A stretch of DNA of 64,000 nt. Source: Rhodococcus sp. P1Y (lineage in GTDB: Bacteria; Actinomycetota; Actinomycetes; Mycobacteriales; Mycobacteriaceae). Below, in pieces: positions 15,940 through 24,128 of this stretch (within the stretch, counting starts at the first letter, position 1; the number at the start of each line of letters is the position of its first letter). Below the pieces are notes generated by a model. That model searched no databases and was not told the origin of the DNA. It saw only the letters and a list, made by a program, of their open reading frames with translations. The DNA lies in NCBI RefSeq assembly GCF_003641205.1, contig NZ_CP032762.1:4670001-4734000 (forward strand), given 5' to 3'. The position numbers and the translations under genes were made by a program.

Positions 15940-18900
15940 GTGCACTCTTCGGTCGGTTTGTACGACCCGTCGCTGGACTCCGACAGCTGCGGCGTCGGCT
16001 TCATCACGCGGAAGGACGGCGTCCAGTCGCACGACGTCTTGATCAAAGCCAGTGAGGCGCTGTGCTCGGTACCCCACCGCGGCGGGATGTCGGCCGAAGG
16101 CGTCGGAGACGGCGGGGGCGTCTCGCTCGATCTGTCGCTGAACTTCTTTCGCGGTATCACCGGTCGTCCAACACTCGAACTCGGCCGCTTCTGCGTCGGC
16201 AACTTCTTTCTGCCGGAGGACGAATCGCAGCACGGCCACGCTGTCCAATTGATTCATCGCGCAATGATCGATCGTGGATTCACTCCCCTTGTGGTCCGCG
16301 ACGTTCCCGTCGACAACACGGCGATTCGGCCAGCGGCAGTGAAATTCCAACGGACCATTCGTCAGTGGATCTGGGAAGTACCGCGGCCACGTCCGGAGCC
16401 TGCCGCAGTGGACCGCCTGATCCACGAAGCGCTCTTGCACATCGAATCGATCGCCTACACCACCCCGGCGCTCGCGGGCCTGTATCCGCTGTCGATGAGT
16501 GCACGCACACAGGTGCTCAAGGGACGCTTGAACTCCGACGAAGTCGTGCCGTACTTCCGCGACCTGCTCGATCCCGATCACTGCGTCCACACGATCTTCT
16601 TTCACACGCGGTTCTCCACCAACACCGATCCGCACCCGACCATGGCTCAGCCGTTCCGATTCATGGCACACAACGGGGAACTGAACACCGACAAGAAGAA
16701 TCGACTGGCCGAGGCTGCGGTCGCAAGCGCCAAGCGCCGCGCCATCGTCCGGCCGCCCGGCCAATCGGACAGTTGTCGACTCGATCAGACGGTGCAGGCA
16801 CGCGTAATCGAGGACAACGTCGATCTGGTCACCGCCGTCGTCTCGATGATGCCTCCGGCGTGGGAGAACGATTACACACTCTCACCGCAGGTACGCGCGA
16901 TGTTCGAGTACTTCTCGCTGTACGAGGAGAAGAACGACGGTCCTGCTGCCCTGGTGTTCGGCGACGGCACCGTCATCGGCGCACGGCTCGACCGACTCGG
17001 GCTGCGGCCCTTGCGCACTGTGGAAACCAACGACTACCTCTGCGCGTTCTCCGAGGCAGGCCAGGTTCGCTTCGCGCCCGAGACCATCACCCATCGCGGG
17101 CGCGTCGAGGCGGGTGGAATGATCTACTTCGATCATCGCGATCGACACACCTACACCACGCGCGAGGCATTCGAGAAGCTTGCCGCGGAACGCGATTACG
17201 CAGCGCTACTGAAGAATTCGCGCCTCGTACTCGATGACATCCCCGAGGCTCTCGAGGACGTGTCCGACACTTACTCCGGCGATCTGGATCTTCATCAGCG
17301 ATACGTCGCCTACTCCCTCGATCAGGAGAGCTTCAAATTTCTGATGGACCCGATGTTGGCCAACGGAGTCGAGCGTGTCTCAGCGATGGGCTACGGCAAC
17401 GCCATCAACGCGCTCACCGACCGTGAAGGCGGTCTTGCCAAGTACTTCTCGCAGCGCTTCGCGCAGGTTACCAACCCGCCGTTGGACAGCATTCGCGAGG
17501 GCGACGGTATGACACTGCGAGTCTCGCTCGGGTCGAAGCCGAACGTGGGTGGTCCGAGCTCCCGTCAAATCGTGATTCCGACGCCACTGCTCAGCCGAGA
17601 GGATCTTCGCCGTATCGGCGAGCAGTCCGAAACCCCGGTCGCGCGGTTCGCGATGGTGTACCGGGCGACCGACGGCGACAGGGCAGCGAACGAACGCGAC
17701 TTGATCGACGCTGTCGGCAGCCTTGCGGACGACGTTGTTCGCTTCGCCCGGGGTGGCGGAATTGCCATCCTCAGCGACCGCGACATCACCCGCGAACTCG
17801 CCGCACTACCTGCCATTGCCGTGGTGTCGTACGTCAACCAGCGACTCATCGATGCAGGCGTTCGGCTGCGGGTGTCTCTTGTCGTCGAAAGCGGACAGAT
17901 CTCGTCCTCGCACCACGTCGCCTTGGCACTCGGCTTCGGCGCCGCCGCGGTCCATCCGCTCACGGTGCAGTTGCGGGCCGAGGACAAATTCGGCACCGAC
18001 CCCGATCTCGCGTTCGCCAAATTCGTCAAGGCAGCCGAGAAGTCGTTGATGAAAACCATGGGCCGTGTCGGACTCTGCACGGTCGAGAGTTACATCGGCG
18101 GTGAGTTCTTCGAGCCGAACTTTCTTGACACCTCTGATCCTGTTCTGGCCCAATGGTTCCCGAATATGGTCTCTCCTGTCGGCGGCGTCGACTTCGGCGC
18201 GATCGCAGCATCGGTCGCGGACTGGCACGCGAATGCGTGTGCTTCCGCAAGCGAAGCCGATCTGCCGAACCTCGGCTTGTTCAAGGAACGCGCAGACGGC
18301 GCGGGCCACTCGTTCGGGGCGACCTCAGTGCGTGGATTCGTGGACATGACGAAGGAGAAAATCAGTTTTGCCGCCGCGGGAGCCGAGACCGACATCGCCC
18401 ACACCGACGCGCTTCGGCTTCTGACGATCACGAAACTGGCTGATTCCTTCGGGCTCGGTGCCGACGCCTACAACTCCACAAGTTTCTCCAGGCTCACCGA
18501 CGCGCAGATCGACGCGTTCGACATCACGTCCGATTACCGCGCCTTCGTACGATCGATGAACGAGGAGCGATCCCGGCGGCCCGCGGCGCTGCGTGACGTG
18601 TTGACGCTTCCAGCGGACGTATCGCAGTGCACCTCGGCCGAGGATTTCGCCATCGAACTCGGCCGACTCGACATCGAGGGAAACACGAGCATTCGCGTTC
18701 GCGGTCTCCGCGTGCGAGCGCTGTCCGACGGTGATTTCGAGCTGTCACTCGGCGGCGACCCGGGCAGAGCCGACGCGTTGGCAGACGCACTCGCACTCCT
18801 GTTCGGCAGCGACGTCGAGTGCGAGAACCGCAGCGGCACCGTGTTCGTCACCGCGCGCGGCCGCGCACGGCACTTGCTCGCCAAGACCGACACTGCGCCC

Positions 18901-21399
18901 CACGCCCTGCCACTGGTCGAAGTTCAAAAGGCAAGCACGATCACCCCGCTGCTGGCGTCGGGCGCCATGAGCCATGGGGCCCTCAACGCGAACGCACACG
19001 AGGCAGTAGCGCACGGCACCAACATGGTCGGCGCCATGTCCAACAGCGGCGAAGGTGGAGAACACATCTCGCGCTACGGCACTGTCCGTGCCTCCCGCAT
19101 CAAGCAGTTCGCGTCGGGACGGTTCGGCATCTGGGCCGGCTACCTCGCCGACCCGATGCTCGAGGAGATCGAGATCAAGATCGGTCAGGGAGCGAAACCG
19201 GGTGAGGGCGGCCAGCTTCCGGCACCGAAGGTGACCGTGGATATCGCAGCCGCCCGAAGCGGCACCCCCGGCGTCGAACTCGTCTCTCCCCCACCGCACC
19301 ACGACACGTACTCGATCGAGGACCTGGCTCAGCTGATCCACGACTGCAAGGCGGCTCGTGTTCGGGTCGTCGTCAAGCTGGTGTCTTCCGAGGGCATCGG
19401 CACCATCGCGGTCGGCGTCGCCAAGGCCGGCGCCGACGTCATCAACGTCGCCGGAAACACCGGCGGCACCGGAGCAGCGTCGGTGACGAGCCTGAAGTAC
19501 GCAGGCCGCGCCGCCGAAATCGGACTGTCCGAAGTCCACCAGGCACTGTGCGCCAACGGATTACGACAGAAGGTTGTACTCCGATGTTCGGGTGCACATC
19601 AGACCGGACGTGACGTGATCACCTCGGCGCTGCTCGGCGGAGACAGCTTCGAATTCGGGACGACGGCGCTGATGATGATGGGCTGCGTCATGGCGAAGAA
19701 CTGCAACGTCAAGTGTCCGGCCGGGCTGACCACCAACCCCGAGGTCTTCGACGGCGATCCGCGTTCGATGGCGCAGTATCTGCTCAACATCGCCCACGAG
19801 GTCCGCGAACACCTCGCCGATCTCGGCCTACGTTCGCTGCGCGAGGCACGCGGCCGCACCGACTTGCTGCATCTCCTCGATCATCCGGCCACGGTCGGGG
19901 CCCTCGACGTGCACGCGATGCTGACGGTCGTACCGGAGACGGTCGTCGTCGATCCTGTTTATCTCGAACGGGAGTACGACATCGACGACATGCTGCTCGC
20001 GGAGGTACGGACCGCGTTGGTCGACGGCCGCGCCGAATCGGTTGTGCCTGGCGAGCGGACGCATCTGGGCAACCTGAACAAGAGCGTCGGTGGACAGTTG
20101 GGCATCGACATCGAACGGATGCTCAACTACGAACTACCCCGCGGCGTCACCGACGCGATGCCCTCGGTGTTCACCGACGACAGGGGCCGCCGGTACCTCG
20201 CGCCGAGTGCCGTCGACGTGCGGACCTACGGGGCGGCCGGGCTTTCGTTCGCGGCATTCTGCAACGACGGAATGGTCATGGACCACACCGGAACCTGCAA
20301 CGACGGCGTCGGAAAGTCGATGAGCGGCGGAACAGTCGTCGTGCGCTCCCCTGGCGGCGGGTCACCCGAGGCCGGAGGCAACGTGCTGATCGGTAACTTC
20401 GCGTTGTTCGGAGCCACCGGCGGTCGCGCATTCGTCGAGGGTGAGTCGGGTGACCGGTTCGGCGTCAGAAATTCGGGCACCACCGCTGTCGTGGAGGGCG
20501 TGGGCGATTTCGCCTGCGAGTACATGACCGGCGGCGCTGTGCTCAACCTCGGTGGATTCGGCAAAGGTGTCTGCAACGGTATGAGCGGCGGGTTCTTCTA
20601 CCAGTACGACCCCAACCGGCTACTTCCGCTTCGCGCCAGCGCCGACTCGGTGATTCTCGGTTCGATTACGGCGCACGACGACCAAGCCGAGATCCACAAC
20701 CTGGCAGTGCGCATGCTGCTCGAATGGCACGCCGAAGCTACCGGTTCCGCCGCTGCAACCCGCCTGCTGCAGAACTGGGAGGTCGAGCAACACAGATTCG
20801 TCTACGCGATGCCGCGCGCTCTGCTGCTGTACCAGGACAGCGACGCGATCCTGGCAGCCAAGACGCGCAAGGAGCTGCTCGACGAGCTGGCGAGCTCTCT
20901 CGCGGTACAGCAGGTGCGTTCGTACAAACTCAGCCTTCGCGACCGAAGCCCCGTGCTCGGCGGATCCGTACCCGGATACGGCGAGACCGACACCGACGCC
21001 GTCTACGCGCTGCTCAACCACTACACCGTGCTGCACTACGCCCACGAGGTCGCACTGTTGCGGGTTCCTGGAGCGAGTACCCACGACGATCCCGCCGTGC
21101 ACAAGGCAGCGCGCAACCTGGTGCTGACCGAGGACTTCGCACTGGTCCAGCGCCTGAGCAGCTATGCGAAGGACGTCCTGGCCGGTTACGAGGACGACCA
21201 GCTCGCCGCGCTGATCGGTACGAAGCGAGTCGCCGACTACAAGCACGCCCTTACTGCACGCAACGTTCGTTCCACCGACAGCCCGGCCACCTACGGCTGG
21301 ATCATCTACCAGGACGCCAAGAACCGCGCAAAGCTCGGTTCGCTGCCGAGTTTCGACCAGTTGTTCGCTGCGCGATCCGTCCCCGACCTCGTGTCCTGA
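15940..21399 (+). CDS. gltB: Glutamate-synthase-like large subunit (divergent GltB)
   Basis: A 1819-residue protein with the domain order of glutamate synthase large subunits. It has an N-terminal type II glutamine amidotransferase with the presumptive N-terminal Cys exposed after a short propeptide (DSDSCGVGF; Cys17), a central domain, an FMN-binding synthase domain (NSGEGGEHISRYG, GQGAKPGEGGQLPAPKV, AGNTGGTGAASVTSLKYAG), an iron-sulphur motif with Cys at about 1249, 1255 and 1259, and a C-terminal GXGXG helix (GGTVVVRSPGGG, GNFALFGATGGRAFVEGESG). It is some 300 residues longer than typical GltB, with about 150 extra C-terminal residues. The GTG at 15940 follows GGGAAGAGG. No gltD is present; a diflavin reductase gene follows after 21 bases. 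Orthodox GOGAT activity is therefore uncertain. Confidence 0.88.
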   Translation: MHSSVGLYDPSLDSDSCGVGFITRKDGVQSHDVLIKASEALCSVPHRGGMSAEGVGDGGGVSLDLSLNFFRGITGRPTLELGRFCVGNFFLPEDESQHGHAVQLIHRAMIDRGFTPLVVRDVPVDNTAIRPAAVKFQRTIRQWIWEVPRPRPEPAAVDRLIHEALLHIESIAYTTPALAGLYPLSMSARTQVLKGRLNSDEVVPYFRDLLDPDHCVHTIFFHTRFSTNTDPHPTMAQPFRFMAHNGELNTDKKNRLAEAAVASAKRRAIVRPPGQSDSCRLDQTVQARVIEDNVDLVTAVVSMMPPAWENDYTLSPQVRAMFEYFSLYEEKNDGPAALVFGDGTVIGARLDRLGLRPLRTVETNDYLCAFSEAGQVRFAPETITHRGRVEAGGMIYFDHRDRHTYTTREAFEKLAAERDYAALLKNSRLVLDDIPEALEDVSDTYSGDLDLHQRYVAYSLDQESFKFLMDPMLANGVERVSAMGYGNAINALTDREGGLAKYFSQRFAQVTNPPLDSIREGDGMTLRVSLGSKPNVGGPSSRQIVIPTPLLSREDLRRIGEQSETPVARFAMVYRATDGDRAANERDLIDAVGSLADDVVRFARGGGIAILSDRDITRELAALPAIAVVSYVNQRLIDAGVRLRVSLVVESGQISSSHHVALALGFGAAAVHPLTVQLRAEDKFGTDPDLAFAKFVKAAEKSLMKTMGRVGLCTVESYIGGEFFEPNFLDTSDPVLAQWFPNMVSPVGGVDFGAIAASVADWHANACASASEADLPNLGLFKERADGAGHSFGATSVRGFVDMTKEKISFAAAGAETDIAHTDALRLLTITKLADSFGLGADAYNSTSFSRLTDAQIDAFDITSDYRAFVRSMNEERSRRPAALRDVLTLPADVSQCTSAEDFAIELGRLDIEGNTSIRVRGLRVRALSDGDFELSLGGDPGRADALADALALLFGSDVECENRSGTVFVTARGRARHLLAKTDTAPHALPLVEVQKASTITPLLASGAMSHGALNANAHEAVAHGTNMVGAMSNSGEGGEHISRYGTVRASRIKQFASGRFGIWAGYLADPMLEEIEIKIGQGAKPGEGGQLPAPKVTVDIAAARSGTPGVELVSPPPHHDTYSIEDLAQLIHDCKAARVRVVVKLVSSEGIGTIAVGVAKAGADVINVAGNTGGTGAASVTSLKYAGRAAEIGLSEVHQALCANGLRQKVVLRCSGAHQTGRDVITSALLGGDSFEFGTTALMMMGCVMAKNCNVKCPAGLTTNPEVFDGDPRSMAQYLLNIAHEVREHLADLGLRSLREARGRTDLLHLLDHPATVGALDVHAMLTVVPETVVVDPVYLEREYDIDDMLLAEVRTALVDGRAESVVPGERTHLGNLNKSVGGQLGIDIERMLNYELPRGVTDAMPSVFTDDRGRRYLAPSAVDVRTYGAAGLSFAAFCNDGMVMDHTGTCNDGVGKSMSGGTVVVRSPGGGSPEAGGNVLIGNFALFGATGGRAFVEGESGDRFGVRNSGTTAVVEGVGDFACEYMTGGAVLNLGGFGKGVCNGMSGGFFYQYDPNRLLPLRASADSVILGSITAHDDQAEIHNLAVRMLLEWHAEATGSAAATRLLQNWEVEQHRFVYAMPRALLLYQDSDAILAAKTRKELLDELASSLAVQQVRSYKLSLRDRSPVLGGSVPGYGETDTDAVYALLNHYTVLHYAHEVALLRVPGASTHDDPAVHKAARNLVLTEDFALVQRLSSYAKDVLAGYEDDQLAALIGTKRVADYKHALTARNVRSTDSPATYGWIIYQDAKNRAKLGSLPSFDQLFAARSVPDLVS

Positions 21400-21420
21400 C
21401 AAAGAGAAGCGACCACTGAC

Positions 21421-23205
21421 GTGCTCATTCCTTACATTCCAGACGATGCGCCGTTCTCCGGCGACCAGCGTGCCTGGCTGTCCGGCTTCCTAGCCGGGCT
21501 TCACTCGCGGATGGCCATGCCGACCGCGCCCGGCGCGCAGGCCGACGCGTCGGCGATCTCGGCGTCGGTTCCTCTCCAGATCCTCTACGGCAGCCAGACC
21601 GGAAACGCCGAAAGCCTTGCGCAGGACGCCGCCGACCTGGCGAGGCAACACGGACTCGACCCGCACGTCTCCTCTCTCGACGCCGTCGACATGAACGCCT
21701 TGTCCGCTATGCGGCGACTGATCGTTGTGACCTCCACCTACGGCCAGGGCGAGATGCCGGACAATGCCCAACTGTTCTGGGATGCTGTTGCCGCCGACTC
21801 TGCGCCGAGACTCGAGGGCTTATACTTTGCGGTCATGGCGCTGGGCGACACCAGCTACGACGGATACTGCAAAGCGGGGAAAGACATCGACGCACGACTG
21901 GAAGCACTCGGGGCAACTCGCAGCGCAGATCGTCTGGACTGCGACGTCGAGTACGAGGACGCCGCAGCAGCGTGGTTGTCGTCCACGGTGCCTGCCATAG
22001 CCGCCGTCGATGGTGGTGGTGGTGGTGGTGGTGCGCCTGCCGCAGCTGCAACCAAACCCGCGAAGGCTGCATCCAAGCGTTCACCGTGGAACCGCAAGAA
22101 CCCCTACCGCGCGACGGTTCTGGCCAACCGCGTTCTGTCCGGACCCGAGTCGTCGAAGGAAGTCCGCCACTTCGCCTTTGCTCTGGGAGACAGCGGTCTC
22201 GCCTACGAGGCGGGGGACGGCCTCGGCGTCAAGCCGGTCAACAATCCCGAACTGGTCGACGCCCTGATCGGCAGGCTGCGGGTGGTTCCGGACACGACTG
22301 TCACCGTCAAGGGCTCCGAGCAGCGACTCGACGAACTGCTGACGCACTCGTACGAAATCGGCGTGCCGTCGATGGACCTCATCGAAGCTGTTGCCGAACG
22401 AACGGGCGACGAGGAACTGGCGCATGTCCTCGCCACCGGCGACCGAGAAGCACTCGACGCATGGACATGGGGCAAGGACGTCCTCGACGTCCTTGCGCTG
22501 GACGAGACCCTTGCATTCGACCCGGCCGAGCTGTTGGAGCTGCTGAGGCCGCTTCAGCATCGGGTGTACTCGATCTCCTCCTCACCTCTCGCGCACGAGG
22601 GCACCGTTCACCTGACGGTCGCGAGCGTGCGGTACCGCTCAGCCGAGCGGGACCGAGGTGGCGTCTGCTCGACGTTCCTAGCGGACCGCGTCGCCGAGGG
22701 CGAATCCGCCGGAGTCTTCCTGTCTGCCAACAAGTCCTTCCGACTTCCCACGGACGACGACGCACCGGTCATCATGGTCGGGCCAGGCACCGGTATCGCG
22801 CCGTTCCGCGCGTTCCTGCACGAACGGCGTGCTCGCAATGCGTCGGGACGGAACTGGTTGTTCTTCGGCGACCAACATCGCGCGCACGACTACATCTACG
22901 AGGACGAGCTGAACAGCCTGTCTCGCGACGGGATCCTGACTCGTCTCGACCTCGCCTTCTCGCGGGACCACACCGAAAAGGTCTACGTCCAGCACCGGAT
23001 GCGTGAGAGCGGCAGGGAGCTCTACGCCTGGCTCGAAGAGGGCGGGCACTTCTACGTGTGCGGCGACGCTACGCGAATGGCCAAAGACGTCGAATCCGCA
23101 CTGCACGACGTCATCGTCGAGCACGGTGGTCGCACCGCGGACCAAGCCGAGGACTATCTCGCCGAACTCAAGCGCTCCAAGCGTTACCTGCGCGACGTCT
23201 ACTGA
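21421..23205 (+). CDS. CysJ-like diflavin reductase (FMN/FAD, NADPH)
   Basis: A 594-residue diflavin reductase. Residues about 55-195 form a flavodoxin domain (LYGSQTGNAESLAQ, TSTYGQGEMPDNA, ALGDTSYDGYCKAG). A linker with seven glycines follows at about 198-204, then the FAD domain (RVYSISSSPLAHEG, GGVCSTFLAD) and the NADPH domain (VGPGTGIAPFRAFLHER, YVCGDATRMAKDV, ending LKRSKRYLRDVY as in CysJ). It transfers electrons from NADPH through FAD and FMN to a partner. No sulfite reductase hemoprotein gene is nearby; the gene sits 21 bases after the glutamate-synthase-like gene, so it is the probable electron donor to that protein. The start is a GTG at 21421. Confidence 0.9.
   Translation: MLIPYIPDDAPFSGDQRAWLSGFLAGLHSRMAMPTAPGAQADASAISASVPLQILYGSQTGNAESLAQDAADLARQHGLDPHVSSLDAVDMNALSAMRRLIVVTSTYGQGEMPDNAQLFWDAVAADSAPRLEGLYFAVMALGDTSYDGYCKAGKDIDARLEALGATRSADRLDCDVEYEDAAAAWLSSTVPAIAAVDGGGGGGGAPAAAATKPAKAASKRSPWNRKNPYRATVLANRVLSGPESSKEVRHFAFALGDSGLAYEAGDGLGVKPVNNPELVDALIGRLRVVPDTTVTVKGSEQRLDELLTHSYEIGVPSMDLIEAVAERTGDEELAHVLATGDREALDAWTWGKDVLDVLALDETLAFDPAELLELLRPLQHRVYSISSSPLAHEGTVHLTVASVRYRSAERDRGGVCSTFLADRVAEGESAGVFLSANKSFRLPTDDDAPVIMVGPGTGIAPFRAFLHERRARNASGRNWLFFGDQHRAHDYIYEDELNSLSRDGILTRLDLAFSRDHTEKVYVQHRMRESGRELYAWLEEGGHFYVCGDATRMAKDVESALHDVIVEHGGRTADQAEDYLAELKRSKRYLRDVY
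22012..22032 (+). repeat. (GGT)7 microsatellite in the diflavin reductase linker
   Basis: Seven consecutive GGT triplets encode the glycine hinge between the flavodoxin and FAD domains. Length changes would stay in frame and only alter hinge length. Confidence 0.9.
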
Positions 23206-23285
23206 CGCCTCGGCAACTTTGTCGGACCCACCCGCTATCTTTCGATTCGTAGATGGATGAGCCGGGAATCGACGAAGGAGCGCGC

Positions 23286-24128
23286 GTGAGAACTGGACGT
23301 GAAGACCGGTCCGATGGCGGCGTCTTCGATACCGTCGTCGCGGATGCGTGGGAGCAGTTCGAGACGAACCTGGCATCGAAGGTCGCCGCGCTGACCGTCG
23401 GGACGTACATCACGATCACGTCGGCGCAGGCGTCCCACGGTCAGCGAGGTCAGCGTCCGTACGTGGACGTGGTCGCCGTCGATGCGGACCAGACTCTCGG
23501 CGTCGCCTCGCTACCGTCGTACCTGTACCCGGATGCACCGGCCATCGAGATGGTCGACCGCCGATTCCACGGACTCGGATGGTCGGAACCGGGCAGACCG
23601 ACCGTCGACGGCACGGTGATGGACTACGTGCTCGACGTCGCACCCGATGAATCCGATCTCCTAGTCACCTTGACGGTGGCCACGTTCCGCGAGGTGTGGA
23701 ACGTTCCGCATCCGTCGTTCCTCAGCGCGTGGAGGGTCGGGCAGAACGGCGAACAGGACGGTCCGGTCTCACTCGCACATCCCACCGTCCCGCCGACCCC
23801 CGCACGCGACGCCGAACCGCCGGTCGGTCTGCGCTCACTACACGCCTGGTGCGAGGTCGTCGGTGCGCGCGTCGATGCAGCCACTGTCCTAGCGGTCTGC
23901 GGTGAGGACGATCTCGACGAACTGGCCCGCCGCGCCCTTGTTCACGCCGACAACTGCGCCGCTCGATCCGCACACTTCTCGCGCAACGGTGAACGCACCG
24001 CGTCGCGGGTGTGGTGCAAGCTAGCTCGATCCTGGAACGACACTGCCATCAGCCTCCGCGGTGCCGTCACCCAATCCGGAAGTGCACTGTCACGGGAGGA
24101 TCGTCCGGCGAAGTCCACTGGCTCGTAG
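23286..24128 (+). CDS. TY-Chap domain protein, copy 2
   Basis: A 280-residue protein related to the one at 1423-2592. Shared features are the opening DAWEQFETNLASKVAAL and FREVWNVPHPSFLSAW. It keeps the N-terminal TY-Chap-like domain (about 15-150) and a C-terminal helical part similar to that of copy 1 (TVLAVCGEDDLDELARRALV), but lacks the central YbjN-like part. The GTG at 23286 follows GAAGGAG; an ATG 33 bases upstream has no ribosome-binding site. Its 3' end overlaps that of the converging recD by 39 bases. Function unknown. Confidence 0.65.
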   Translation: MRTGREDRSDGGVFDTVVADAWEQFETNLASKVAALTVGTYITITSAQASHGQRGQRPYVDVVAVDADQTLGVASLPSYLYPDAPAIEMVDRRFHGLGWSEPGRPTVDGTVMDYVLDVAPDESDLLVTLTVATFREVWNVPHPSFLSAWRVGQNGEQDGPVSLAHPTVPPTPARDAEPPVGLRSLHAWCEVVGARVDAATVLAVCGEDDLDELARRALVHADNCAARSAHFSRNGERTASRVWCKLARSWNDTAISLRGAVTQSGSALSREDRPAKSTGS

